Positions 27,152 to 36,120 of a DNA stretch of 64,000 nucleotides are shown here, piece by piece (position 1 is the stretch's first letter; each line of letters opens with the position of its first letter). This DNA comes from CAWACC01 sp964390695. GTDB taxonomy: Bacteria > Chlamydiota > Chlamydiia > Chlamydiales > Parachlamydiaceae. Position numbers and translations under genes: made by a program. The stretch spans positions 10,810-74,809 of the forward strand of contig CAYMKI010000001.1 of assembly GCA_964390695.1 (NCBI GenBank), written 5' to 3'. Under the pieces are notes generated by a model, which was not told the DNA's origin, ran no database searches, and saw nothing but the letters and a program-made list of their open reading frames with translations.

Positions 27152-27275
27152 TAATCTAGATCGTCATGCATGAACTCTCAGATATATAAACCTGCTATTA
27201 GATTAAAAAGTTATCAGAATCTATTTACTTCGACTGTGCAATATTTATAGAACCTTCTAGAGTACTGAATAGTTA

Positions 27276-27308
27276 CAAATAATTATGACTTTGAGTCATA
27301 ATTATTTG
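27276..27308. repeat. 15-bp perfect AT-rich hairpin with 3-nt loop
   Basis: caaataattatgact (27276-27290), loop ttg, agtcataattatttg (27294-27308). It lies within the 585-bp inverted-repeat element. Possible terminator stem or binding palindrome; there is no U-tract. Confidence 0.5.
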
Positions 27309-27517
27309 CAGGCAAGGATACATACCCATACCTCTATTATGAACCCAATTTTGTCTCACTGCCCTCCCCTCCTCAGTGGTTCAAATCTTTTCACACTACT
27401 CTCTCTACACTCAGTGGTTCAAACCCTTTAATTCGGGATCAGGATAAGGAATTTAAAACAATTTGGGCAAGGGCACGGGAACAGGTAAGGAGATTAATTA
27501 TGCAAGAGAACTATTTT

Positions 27518-27976
27518 CTAAGGCCTAAGACCAAACATGCCAAAAGAAGACTTCATCGATCCTACCACAGGAAGTTCACCTTTTTCCATCGACTCTTTCC
27601 ATTTCTTGGCTTTTTCCACAAAAGGGGAGATCTCATCGGCAATACGGTCACCCGTCAAATCCCTTTGTCGAAAAGTTTGATATAAGATCAAATGATCGGT
27701 CTTGGCGCTATAGGCGAAGATGCCATGCTGCGGATAAGGCATGCCATTAGCTTTGAGAGCCTCGCGAAATAAGTCTTCGCGATAGCGTCCTGGGGGAATA
27801 GGGCCCAAATCAGCACCTATGATAAACTCATCATTTCGAGGATTTTGCTCGAGCTGTATTTTTATGCCTTCAGGCATATTGATCAGACACGAATGATTGC
27901 GATCAGGATGCAGATCCGGAATTTTTAAGACCTGACCCACTTCGCTCAAGATTATTTCAAGATAATTTTTGACCAT
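27518..27976 (-). CDS. scc1: Type III secretion chaperone, Scc1/SycE type
   Basis: 152 aa, the size of class I T3SS chaperones (CesT/SycE fold). Acidic and cytoplasmic, with IKLEQ-like strands (IKIQLEQNPRNDEFIIGADLGPIPPGRYREDLFREALKANG region, residues ~35-75) typical of the family. It follows copN with a 10-nt gap, the same order as scc1 beside copN in Chlamydia. There Scc1 with Scc4 chaperones the CopN plug. Sequence similarity in this family is low, so context carries much of the call. Confidence 0.82.
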   Translation of the reverse strand: MVKNYLEIILSEVGQVLKIPDLHPDRNHSCLINMPEGIKIQLEQNPRNDEFIIGADLGPIPPGRYREDLFREALKANGMPYPQHGIFAYSAKTDHLILYQTFRQRDLTGDRIADEISPFVEKAKKWKESMEKGELPVVGSMKSSFGMFGLRP

Positions 27977-27986
27977 ATAATCCCCT

Positions 27987-29186
27987 CTAACCTTGTTCTT
28001 CCTCGTCTTCTTCTTCCTCGTCTTCTTCTTTCTCAGTCAGCTCTTCCAGCTCATCTTCCAGATCTTCCAAGGCTTCGATGATAGCCATATACAGTTCATC
28101 GCGGTGTTGAATAGACTTATAGACCTGGTTGACGGCTACTTCACGTACGGCATCTCTCAGTTGGCTGAAAACAATGATTTTGGCAATCAGCCATTGTTCT
28201 ATACCTAGTTTTGCCGCCACCTGTAAAACCTTTGCTGCAGAGGGATACCTTTCGGCAGCCAAAGACATAAACTGTTTGGAAACCGACTCGAATGTCAATT
28301 GAGAGGGCATATCCATGCCTTCTTTGGAAAACAAACCTTCCATCAGATGCATTCTGCCTTTGAAAAAGCGATAAACTCCTAAAATAGCCTGCAAAGAGCG
28401 CGTCTCGGTCAAGAGGCGATGCAACAACCCTCTGGGAATAGACGGTCCCTTGGATTTCATGTCTGCACCCAAAGAATGCAGCAGATAGTCTATCACTTTC
28501 TTCAGTTCTTTGAAGGAATACCGATTGGAAAGCTCTTCAAAGAGGGTGGCCGATTCCCTAGGATTGCCTGTAATGTCCCTATAAAGATCTCGCAGCGATG
28601 TTGGGGTACCCAAACCTTTCTCGGCGGCCATACGGGCTTCTTGAGTGATGTTTTTGCCGGCGACAATTTCACGTCCGAACTGCTGATTGAAGTCGTCTTT
28701 AGCCTCTTTAACTACACGGGCTAACTCCCCTTCGGTGGTTTCTAGTAGGAAATCAAAAACTTCATCTACTAGAGAAACATCTGAATAAAACTCGAGAATT
28801 TTTTTTAGGATGGTCTCTTTGTCATCACCCGGCTTAATGTGTTCGCGGAGCAGGGTCAAAATGTTAGCTTTAAACTCGGGATTGCGGCGGCTGTACTCAT
28901 CGGCAAATTTTTTGATCTGCTCTACCGGCAGCAGTCGATGAGCTTTTTCGCCAGGCTGCAGATTCTTGTTTACGCGGCTTCTGTTGTTTTTAAGCGTCTT
29001 TTCGGTCCTTTTAATCCTGGCAGCAAACGGGTTGATCGCCTCTTCTTGCTGATTTAGAAATGCCGACTGACTTTCTTCTTGCTCAGCGCGAAGCTCTACC
29101 TGCTCTTCTTGAGCTACTTCTTTCATAGCTTCTAAAGTTATATTGACAGGCTGTTCTCTTCTGCCTACTCCAGACAAATCGGCCAT
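27987..29186 (-). CDS. copN: T3SS gatekeeper / plug protein CopN (SctW)
   Basis: 399 aa. Position between cdsV and scc1 and the helical SctW-like sequence (YRDITGNPRESATLFEELSNRYSF region, residues ~205-235; KKVIDYLLHSLGADMKSKGPS near 240) match CopN. CopN controls the switch of the secretion apparatus and, in Chlamydia, binds host tubulin once secreted. An odd feature is the C-terminus. The last ~30 residues are almost all Glu and Asp, encoded by a repetitive GAA/GAG/GAT tract. The ATG is at 29184-29186; the gap to cdsV is 53 nt. Confidence 0.88.
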   Translation of the reverse strand: MADLSGVGRREQPVNITLEAMKEVAQEEQVELRAEQEESQSAFLNQQEEAINPFAARIKRTEKTLKNNRSRVNKNLQPGEKAHRLLPVEQIKKFADEYSRRNPEFKANILTLLREHIKPGDDKETILKKILEFYSDVSLVDEVFDFLLETTEGELARVVKEAKDDFNQQFGREIVAGKNITQEARMAAEKGLGTPTSLRDLYRDITGNPRESATLFEELSNRYSFKELKKVIDYLLHSLGADMKSKGPSIPRGLLHRLLTETRSLQAILGVYRFFKGRMHLMEGLFSKEGMDMPSQLTFESVSKQFMSLAAERYPSAAKVLQVAAKLGIEQWLIAKIIVFSQLRDAVREVAVNQVYKSIQHRDELYMAIIEALEDLEDELEELTEKEEDEEEEDEEEQG

Positions 29187-29239
29187 AATTTTTCCCTCCC
29201 TGGAAAAACATGTTTATCTCAACGCCCGGCTGTACAAAA

Positions 29240-31417
29240 TTAAGCTATTTGTATCCTACCTAGGGGTTGGATGCGGATTTCAGGCACTATCTCCTGATAT
29301 GACACCACAGAAATGTCTGAAAACTCCATTTCTATGAGCTTCCGCACAAATCGCCTAACATCTATAGCCGTAAGCAATACCGGAGGCTGACCTCCTGGCG
29401 GAGGCGGCGCGACGGTATTCCTTACACCTTGCAAAATGAGCTGCACGGAGTCCGGATCCAAAGCCAGGTATGACCCGGCGGACGTTTGCTTGATGGCTCC
29501 GCGCACCATGTCCTCAATTTCCGGATCCAGAATATAAACGGACAGCACCGACTGCCCTTGCGAATATTTGTAGCTGATATATCGCTTCAACGAAGACCGC
29601 ACATATTCGGTCAGCAGCACAGTGTCTTTTTCGGTTTGGGCCCATTCGCTGAGCGCTTCCATGATGGTGCGCAAGTCTTTGATGGAAATCTGCTCCTGAA
29701 TCAAACGCTTGAAGATATCGGTCATCTTCTGCAAAGGAATCAAACGCGTCACTTCTTTAATCAGGTCCGGGAATGATTTCTCCATAAATTCCAACATGGA
29801 TTTGACTTCTTGTATACCCACAAATTCATTGGCATAACGTCTGAAGAAATAGGATAGGTGCAGGATCATCACTTCGAGGTGATTCCAAAATTTAATCCCG
29901 GCTTTCTCGAGCAATTCCTTGTGCGCCACATTCACCCACAAAGAAGGCAATCCAAGAGAATTCTTATACGTGGTATAGGGGAGATTATAGCGCTTGAGGT
30001 TCTCTTCGGTTTCATTCGTCAGCACGCATCCTTCTAATACCTTGCCGCGCACGATAGGCACTTCATTCAGATGAATGGAATACTCATCCTTGTCCAAGAT
30101 GGGCGAATCGGTCCTGACATGCACACCAGGGAAGCGCACGCCCAAGTCCCCGTACAGAGCTTGGCGCATTCTAGGGATCATTTGATCGACAAACCCTTGT
30201 CCTCGCGGAGCTTTCTGAATTTCGACGCTCATATTTTTGCCGCACTCTAAAATCACCGGCAAAGTAAGGGCGTAACTATCAATGCCGCCGCCCGTGATGA
30301 CTTTATGGCCTTTGACGGATGTTTCGGAGGTCGGCTGTTCAATGGAGGCGATACCAGCTCCTCCTCCCCCGCCACCGGTAGAGACTGTACCGGGCTCATA
30401 CGTCGATTCTGAAGTCCAGAGTGCATATCCGATAAGTCCTAAAGCTAATGACAAAATCATAAATGGAGCTAAGGGGAAGCCTGGCAAGAGGCCCATGCCC
30501 ATCAAAAATCCGGCCGCAATCAACAACGCTTTGGGCTGTTTCAATAATTGTCCTGAAATCTCCGAACCCAAGTTAGTGTCACCTTTTTCACTGGATACGC
30601 GTGTGGTCACGATACCGGCGGTAATGGAAATTAAAAGCGCAGGGATCTGTGTGACCAAGCCGTCACCTATCGTCAGCAAAGCATACGTCTGCACAGCATC
30701 CATGGTGGTCATGCCGTTCATCATCGTACCGATCACAATACCGCCCGTGATGTTGACGATACAGATGATCAACCCGGCAATGGCGTCCCCCTTAACGAAT
30801 TTCATGGCACCGTCCATTGCACCATAGAGCTGGCTTTCCTTTTGGATGGCCAAACGCTTTTCACGGGCTTGGTTGGAATCCAGCAAACCTGATCTCAAGT
30901 CGGCGTCAATACTCATCTGTTTACCCGGCATAGCATCCAAGGTAAAGCGGGCGGCGACTTCGGCCACGCGCTCGGCTCCTTTGACGATCACGATAAAGTT
31001 GACGATGGTGATGATCATAAAGATAACACCCCCGACAACAAAATTACCTCCGACGACAAAGTTACCGAACTGATAAATGATGTGACCGGCATTGGCATGC
31101 AGCAAAACCTGACGGGTTGAGGCGATGTTAATCCCCAAACGGTAAAGCGTAGTGATCAAAAGCAAGGAGGGGAATATCGAAAGCTGTACAGCACTGGGAA
31201 TATAGAGAGCCACCATCAGCAGTGTCACAGATATCGTTAAGTTCATGGCTATCAAATAGTCGATGATATCCGGTGTGACCGGCAAGATGATAATTGCCAA
31301 TATACCGACAATTAAACCCGCTAAGGCAATATCACTCGATTTCGAAATATTCTCGAGGGATCTTTCCCCACCGAGCCGGGCTGTAATTCCATCCAGGATT
31401 TTTTTTATAAAGTTCAT
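29240..31417 (-). CDS. sctV: T3SS export-gate protein SctV (CdsV, FlhA family)
   Basis: 725 aa. The N-terminal half has eight or so membrane helices with the FlhA-family blocks SVTLLMVALYIPSAVQLSIFPSLL (residues ~64-86), RLGINIASTR and AARFTLDAMPGKQMSIDADL (the FHIPEP region). The C-terminal half is the cytoplasmic nonamer-ring domain (DQMIPRMRQALYGDLGVRFPG, LIPLQKMTDIFKRLI). A glycine-rich linker STGGGGGGAGIAS lies near 347. It lies between cdsU and copN as in Chlamydia. Confidence 0.95.
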   Translation of the reverse strand: MNFIKKILDGITARLGGERSLENISKSSDIALAGLIVGILAIIILPVTPDIIDYLIAMNLTISVTLLMVALYIPSAVQLSIFPSLLLITTLYRLGINIASTRQVLLHANAGHIIYQFGNFVVGGNFVVGGVIFMIITIVNFIVIVKGAERVAEVAARFTLDAMPGKQMSIDADLRSGLLDSNQAREKRLAIQKESQLYGAMDGAMKFVKGDAIAGLIICIVNITGGIVIGTMMNGMTTMDAVQTYALLTIGDGLVTQIPALLISITAGIVTTRVSSEKGDTNLGSEISGQLLKQPKALLIAAGFLMGMGLLPGFPLAPFMILSLALGLIGYALWTSESTYEPGTVSTGGGGGGAGIASIEQPTSETSVKGHKVITGGGIDSYALTLPVILECGKNMSVEIQKAPRGQGFVDQMIPRMRQALYGDLGVRFPGVHVRTDSPILDKDEYSIHLNEVPIVRGKVLEGCVLTNETEENLKRYNLPYTTYKNSLGLPSLWVNVAHKELLEKAGIKFWNHLEVMILHLSYFFRRYANEFVGIQEVKSMLEFMEKSFPDLIKEVTRLIPLQKMTDIFKRLIQEQISIKDLRTIMEALSEWAQTEKDTVLLTEYVRSSLKRYISYKYSQGQSVLSVYILDPEIEDMVRGAIKQTSAGSYLALDPDSVQLILQGVRNTVAPPPPGGQPPVLLTAIDVRRFVRKLIEMEFSDISVVSYQEIVPEIRIQPLGRIQIA

Positions 31418-31534
31418 TTAAAGTGATCTCCATCTATGATCGCATCTTACCTGATTATAATCATTCTCTCTTTATTTACTCATCAGCAAAAAAAAACTAT
31501 CACCTGATTTTTAGACTAGATCCCCATACCGTCA

Positions 31535-32605
31535 CTACTTTTCTGTATAATCATAGGCACTTTCGGTATTCAAAGCATTAATCCAGCGAATAATTTCCGC
31601 TACAGCTTCGTATGTCTCTTCGGGCACATACTCATGCACATCACCATCTTCCCACAATTTTCGTGCCAACTTGATGTTTCTGATCACCGGCACCCCATGC
31701 ATCTCGGCCATTTTGATAATTCTTTGCGCCAGCAGGTCTTGCCCCATAGCTATGATGTAAGGCGCTGCATCCACTTCCCTGTTATAGCCTAAAGCCACGG
31801 CTATGTGCTGAGGGTTGGTCACTACAGCTTGCGCTCTCTTAACGCCACCCGCAGGTCCCTCGGAATAGGCGATTTCCTGTGCAATCTGACGACGCTTACC
31901 CTTGATATGCGGATCCCCTTCGGTATTCTTGTACTCCTGTTTAACTTCAAATTTTTCCATGCGCATTTCTTTAGCAAAGTCAAACTTCTGGTAGGCAAAA
32001 TCGGCTATAGCTACGAAAATGAAAAATAAGCCTACCTTAATGACCACTTCCATAAGAAAGGCGTTAAAGACTATTAAAGCTCCCGCTGTGGGAATCGACA
32101 ACGTCCTGATCAATACAGGCAAACTGTTCATCATCACTTTGTATATCAAATACGAGGCAATACCGATCTTAATACACGACTTGATCAGCTCCACTAGGGT
32201 CTTCATCTTGAATTTGGCTTTCAAATTCTGGATCGGATCAAATTTCTTCGGATCGAACTTAAAAACTTCAAGAGCAAAAACCGGGCCAACGGCCAAGAAA
32301 TTGACGAGGACACCGACCATGGCCACGATCACCAAGATAGGTATGCTGCAGGTAAAAATGACCAAGGCCGAATCCATATATAGCTGCGAGAGAATATTGC
32401 TCAACTCTTGGTTCGGAATCAGCCGAAAGGCGGCTACGGTAAAATCTCGCATATTATCGAACATATAGCTGCCCATACCCAGGACCACCCATATGGATAC
32501 GATAAACGTAAACGCAGAGGGTAAATCTTGCGATTTTGCGACCTGCCCTTTCTTCTTGGCATCCCGCAACTTTTTAGGGGTAGCTTTTTCGGTTTTTTCG
32601 CCCAT
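31535..32605 (-). CDS. sctU: T3SS switch protein SctU (CdsU, FlhB/YscU family)
   Basis: 356 aa. Begins MGEKTEKATPKKLRDAKKKGQ, the FlhB/YscU signature. Four membrane helices follow, then the cytoplasmic autocleavage domain. The cleavage motif reads NPQH (N264-H267) where most family members have NPTH; the cleaving N-P pair is intact. It is followed by IAVALGYNREVDAAPYIIAMG as expected. It is the first gene of the cdsU-cdsV-copN-scc1 run and is divergent from ychF. Confidence 0.94.
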   Translation of the reverse strand: MGEKTEKATPKKLRDAKKKGQVAKSQDLPSAFTFIVSIWVVLGMGSYMFDNMRDFTVAAFRLIPNQELSNILSQLYMDSALVIFTCSIPILVIVAMVGVLVNFLAVGPVFALEVFKFDPKKFDPIQNLKAKFKMKTLVELIKSCIKIGIASYLIYKVMMNSLPVLIRTLSIPTAGALIVFNAFLMEVVIKVGLFFIFVAIADFAYQKFDFAKEMRMEKFEVKQEYKNTEGDPHIKGKRRQIAQEIAYSEGPAGGVKRAQAVVTNPQHIAVALGYNREVDAAPYIIAMGQDLLAQRIIKMAEMHGVPVIRNIKLARKLWEDGDVHEYVPEETYEAVAEIIRWINALNTESAYDYTEK

Positions 32606-32738
32606 AAAATCATCTCTTTAATCTATAAGATGAGAAAAATATACACGAGTTATAATATAAGATATAGATCTATCACCATCTTTAGTATATATAAGCTTTT
32701 CCTGTGCTGTCAAGGAAAAATTATAACCCAAAATTTGA

Positions 32739-32767
32739 TTGAATTTTTATTTTATATTGATTATAAA
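32739..32767 (+). promoter_or_regulatory. Candidate sigma70-type promoter for ychF
   Basis: TTGAAT (32739-32744), 17-bp spacer, TATAAA (32762-32767). Four and five consensus bases at standard spacing, about 45 nt before the ychF start codon. Confidence 0.45.
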
Positions 32768-32813
32768 TAATTACAATATCAGGTTTTCAATTTGCTTTTT
32801 ATAAAGAGGTATT

Positions 32814-33920
32814 ATGTCCGGACCATCTTCCAAACTTTCCTGCGGTATCGTGGGTCTTCCCAATGTAGGAAAATCCACTCTTTTCAATGCGCTCACCTCC
32901 AATCAAGCCGCCGCTTCCAACTACCCATTTTGCACTATAGATCCTAACGTCGGAATTGTAGATGTTGACGATCCCCGTTTGCCAACGCTCTCAAAACTCT
33001 CGGGCAGCTCAAAGATAGTATATGCCACCATGCAGTTTGTCGATATCGCCGGTCTGGTAGAAGGCGCCTCAAAAGGGGAAGGACTAGGCAATAAATTCCT
33101 AGCCAATATCCGCGAAACGGATGCTATCGTGCATGTGGTCCGCTGCTTTGATTCCACAGACATCGTCCACGTCAGCGGATCTATCAATCCCATCCAAGAT
33201 ATTCAAGTCATCAACCTAGAACTCTGCCTGGCCGATCTGCAAATGGTGGAAAATTCCATCTCCCGCCTAGAAAAACAGGCCAAAGCCAAAAAAGACTTAC
33301 TGCCCGTGATCGCTTGCTTGGCGCGCATCCAGCACCACTTGAACGAAAACAAGCCCGTGCGCACCTTCGAACTGACGGCCGAAGAGCAAGAACTGCTGAA
33401 GCCCTATCCTTTTTTAACCAGCAAAAAAGTGCTCTATGCTTGCAATGTGGCCGAAAAAGATCTGCCCACACTCGAAAATGAATACGTGCGTAAAGTCCGG
33501 GAATATGCCCATGCCGAAGGCAATGAGGTCATCACCATCTGCGCCAAAATCGAAGAGGAAATCGCCCAGCTGCCCCTCTCCGAACGCACCGAATACCTGC
33601 AAAGCTTGGGCTTAAAACAATCCGGCTTAAGCCGTCTGATCAAAGCCTCCTTCGACATGCTCGGCCTGATCACCTTTTTGACTACCGGCGAAATGGAAAC
33701 GCGCGCTTGGACGATCACCAAGGGCACCACGGCTGTAGAAGCCGCCGGAAAAATACACACCGACATCCAAAAAGGCTTTGTCCGCGCCGAAGTCGTTTCC
33801 TACGATAACATGGTTAAATACCAAGGACGCAACGGCGCCAAGGAAGCGGGAAAAGTGCGCTTTGAAGGTAAAGATTACATTGTCCAAGACGGCGATGTGA
33901 TCATTTTTATGCATCATTAG
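32814..33920 (+). CDS. ychF: Ribosome-associated ATPase YchF (Obg family)
   Basis: 368 aa, the usual length. The P-loop [15 protein letters not shown] sits at residues ~13-27, the switch region is [20 protein letters not shown], and the G4 position is NVAE rather than NKxD. That replacement is the reason YchF prefers ATP over GTP. The C-terminal TGS domain ends with [12 protein letters not shown]. Adjacent to the T3SS genes as in Chlamydia. Confidence 0.97.
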   Translation: MSGPSSKLSCGIVGLPNVGKSTLFNALTSNQAAASNYPFCTIDPNVGIVDVDDPRLPTLSKLSGSSKIVYATMQFVDIAGLVEGASKGEGLGNKFLANIRETDAIVHVVRCFDSTDIVHVSGSINPIQDIQVINLELCLADLQMVENSISRLEKQAKAKKDLLPVIACLARIQHHLNENKPVRTFELTAEEQELLKPYPFLTSKKVLYACNVAEKDLPTLENEYVRKVREYAHAEGNEVITICAKIEEEIAQLPLSERTEYLQSLGLKQSGLSRLIKASFDMLGLITFLTTGEMETRAWTITKGTTAVEAAGKIHTDIQKGFVRAEVVSYDNMVKYQGRNGAKEAGKVRFEGKDYIVQDGDVIIFMHH

Positions 33921-33934
33921 AAAATTAGGATCCC

Positions 33935-35065
33935 ATGGAACTTTTTGTCACTTGCGCAGAAGGCATCGAACCGCTGCTCACCGAAGAACTGCAACAAATC
34001 GGATTTAGCGATCTGCGCCCCGGCTACCGAGGTGTTTACGTACAAAATGCGGATTTAAATACCGTATATAAAATTAACTACAGCTCCCGCCTGGCCATGC
34101 GAGTCCTATCCCCGCTGACCCGCTTCCGCTGTTTTGATCAAAGATCTTTATACAGGGGAGTTTCGCAAGTCGATTGGCTAGAATTAATTCCGCGGCATAA
34201 AACCTTTGCTATCGATGCCAACGTCTCCCATAAAAATTTACGCAACAGCTTATTTGCCTCACAGGTGGCCAAAGATGCCATCTGCGATCAATATCGCGAA
34301 AGAACCGGCATACGCCCCTCGGTATCTCCCAAAGACCCCGACATCCAGCTTAACTTATTCATACGCGATGATAAAGCTATATTAAGCTTCGATACCTCAG
34401 GCATGCCTTTGCATAAACGCGGCTACCGCCAAGAAAGCGGCGAAGCGCCCATGCAGGAAACGCTGGCTGCCGCCCTCTTGAAAATGGCCGGCTATCATAA
34501 AGATGCCGTGTTATGCGACCCGTGCTGCGGCTCCGGAACGATCTTGATAGAGGCGGCTTTGATGGCCACAAATACCGCTCCTGGGTATTTACGCCAAAAA
34601 TGGGGGTTTATGGACCTGCCGGGATTTTCCTCGCAGGATTGGCTGAAGGTGAAAAACGAAATCGATGCCCTACGTCAACCGCTATCCTCCGGCATGCTCT
34701 TTGGCTGCGATATCAGCAAAGACATCGTGCGCATCTGCAAAACCAACCTCCGAGCAGCCGGCTTCCTCTCGCAAGTGGATATCCAGCAAAACGACTTCCG
34801 CAACTACACCCCTCCTAAATCGCCCAATCTGATCATCGCCAATCCACCCCACGGCATCCGCCTGGAAACCACCGACCCCTTAAGGTCGCTGTATCGCGCT
34901 TTGGGCGATTTTCTCAAAAATAAATCCGCTCGTCCGGCTAAAGGCTTTGTGTTTACCAGCAATATGGAATTAGCTAAAGAAGTGGGATTAAAGCCCACCC
35001 AAAGGCATGTCCTGCACAACAGCGGGATTGAGTCGCGATTCCTGGAATTTGATTTATTCGCCTAG
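33935..35065 (+). CDS. THUMP-domain class I rRNA methyltransferase (RlmL N-terminal type)
   Basis: 376 aa. The N-terminal ferredoxin-like/THUMP part (~1-165) starts MELFVTCAEGIEPLLTEELQ, as in RlmL/YcbY. The Rossmann methyltransferase has CDPCCGSGTILIEAALMA as SAM site and NPPHG as catalytic loop where most relatives have NPPYG. It would make m2G on 23S rRNA. It follows ychF by 14 nt and is probably co-transcribed. The Tyr-to-His change in the catalytic loop deserves note but need not abolish activity. Confidence 0.9.
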   Translation: MELFVTCAEGIEPLLTEELQQIGFSDLRPGYRGVYVQNADLNTVYKINYSSRLAMRVLSPLTRFRCFDQRSLYRGVSQVDWLELIPRHKTFAIDANVSHKNLRNSLFASQVAKDAICDQYRERTGIRPSVSPKDPDIQLNLFIRDDKAILSFDTSGMPLHKRGYRQESGEAPMQETLAAALLKMAGYHKDAVLCDPCCGSGTILIEAALMATNTAPGYLRQKWGFMDLPGFSSQDWLKVKNEIDALRQPLSSGMLFGCDISKDIVRICKTNLRAAGFLSQVDIQQNDFRNYTPPKSPNLIIANPPHGIRLETTDPLRSLYRALGDFLKNKSARPAKGFVFTSNMELAKEVGLKPTQRHVLHNSGIESRFLEFDLFA

Positions 35066-35119
35066 CTAATCCTTCAGCGCCAATACGGCTTGTTTACTAG
35101 ATTATGATTATAGAGCTTA

Positions 35120-35929
35120 CTATCCTGAGGGGTATCCAACGGATTTAAATCGGGCCGTAATTGAATCTTTGACACCAAGGACGGGAAAGAACATCAATCC
35201 AAAAATAGCGCTGAGCGTCCTAATGAGCACTGACGAACCGTTTAATTGTTTAAATGTGACATCTAGACGATCTCCTTTCCATTTAAATGCACTGTATCTG
35301 CCACTACAGTCTGCAAAAGGAGCAATGACAAGCCTTCCAGGGGCTAAATTTGCTAGGCTTTGAGCTATAGCCGTTTGACCGTCATCATTCTCAGTGATCT
35401 TGCCTGTACTACAGCTTTCCAAATAGATACACGCATCGGAAGCCAACAGATTAAGAGATTCCTTCAATAAGTCTATATTTTTGCTGGCCAATTTACGACC
35501 TTCAGCTCCGATTATATCTTTGTTTGAAAGATAACTCATGGGATTTTCTTCTAGACAATTGCTAGTCAGAGTTATGAAATTAGGAGCCCCATGAGCCCTG
35601 ATAAATAGACCGGTAATAATGTTGCGATTATCTTTAGCTGTAGTTTCTATGGCCTGGTTTATATCTTGAATGGAACACAAAGACTTGTACACAATATGGG
35701 TATGCTCTTGCAAGTGCAAAGTCCTCAAACGATAGCTACCAATATGTGCTAAACCTTCCTCTAACCCGACAGCTGAGAGGACAAGCAAAACTTTTTTGTC
35801 CTGGATCTTATTTCCATTATGAACATATTTTACTAAACGATCAGCATATGCATCTAACGCCCCTATGACCACACCTATGGCTAAGCCGCCAAACACAAGC
35901 GCCGCGGATTTTCCCATGACATTATTCAC
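35120..35929 (-). CDS. Clan CD cysteine peptidase-like protein, paralogue A
   Basis: 269 aa. A hydrophobic N-terminal segment (~9-25) may anchor the protein. A beta-strand followed by His-Gly (NIITGLFIRAHGAPN, H113) and a second strand followed by Cys (ACIYLESCSTG, C173) give the pattern of clan CD peptidases (caspase, gingipain, separase folds). There the catalytic His and Cys follow hydrophobic strands about 40-70 residues apart. A second hydrophobic patch lies at ~233-250. It is closely related over its full length to the next gene, which lies 191 bp upstream. No family name can be assigned; protease activity is inference. Confidence 0.6.
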   Translation of the reverse strand: MNNVMGKSAALVFGGLAIGVVIGALDAYADRLVKYVHNGNKIQDKKVLLVLSAVGLEEGLAHIGSYRLRTLHLQEHTHIVYKSLCSIQDINQAIETTAKDNRNIITGLFIRAHGAPNFITLTSNCLEENPMSYLSNKDIIGAEGRKLASKNIDLLKESLNLLASDACIYLESCSTGKITENDDGQTAIAQSLANLAPGRLVIAPFADCSGRYSAFKWKGDRLDVTFKQLNGSSVLIRTLSAIFGLMFFPVLGVKDSITARFKSVGYPSG

Positions 35930-36120
35930 GTTAAAGCCCTCTCATCACTATTTTGAAATTTGTGTTAATTTATATTAAATGTTTTATGGAGTCATGAAAA
36001 CCCATATCATTCGCAATGATCCTACCCTACGGATCAAAATTTTACCACCAAGAAATTGAGAAGGTGCTTATTCATGAAATTAACTCAACTTGTTTAAGCT
36101 CAACCTTATGAAAGAGCTTT

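Larger units (their letters stand above)
26901..27485. repeat. 585-bp inverted-repeat element built of 38-bp units
   Basis: The left arm (26901-27016) and right arm (27351-27485) are imperfect reverse complements; the inner 22 bp (ending cagtgagacaa / ttgtctcactg) are nearly identical. Each arm contains two tandem ~38-bp units that begin ggttt(c/g)aaccac(c/t)gag. The outer ends share tgcccttgccc. The 334-bp interior holds two further hairpins. The element may be a large non-autonomous mobile element or a cruciform-forming spacer at the 3' end of the T3SS operon. Confidence 0.65.
26820..27517. other. Intergenic region, mostly repeat element
   Basis: A 698-bp non-coding stretch between the small membrane gene and scc1. 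It is occupied almost wholly by a 585-bp inverted-repeat element (26901-27485) that encloses a 58-bp hairpin repeat and a 33-bp AT-rich hairpin. No convincing gene on either strand. Confidence 0.65.

Noticed and set aside
26901..27485. CRISPR array from repeated ggttt...accac units
   Set aside because: There are only two units per arm, adjacent without spacers and facing each other; no cas genes are near.
30282..30827. 181-aa plus-strand frame opposite sctV
   Set aside because: It is a shadow of the well-supported sctV gene, Pro/Ile-rich from antisense codons.
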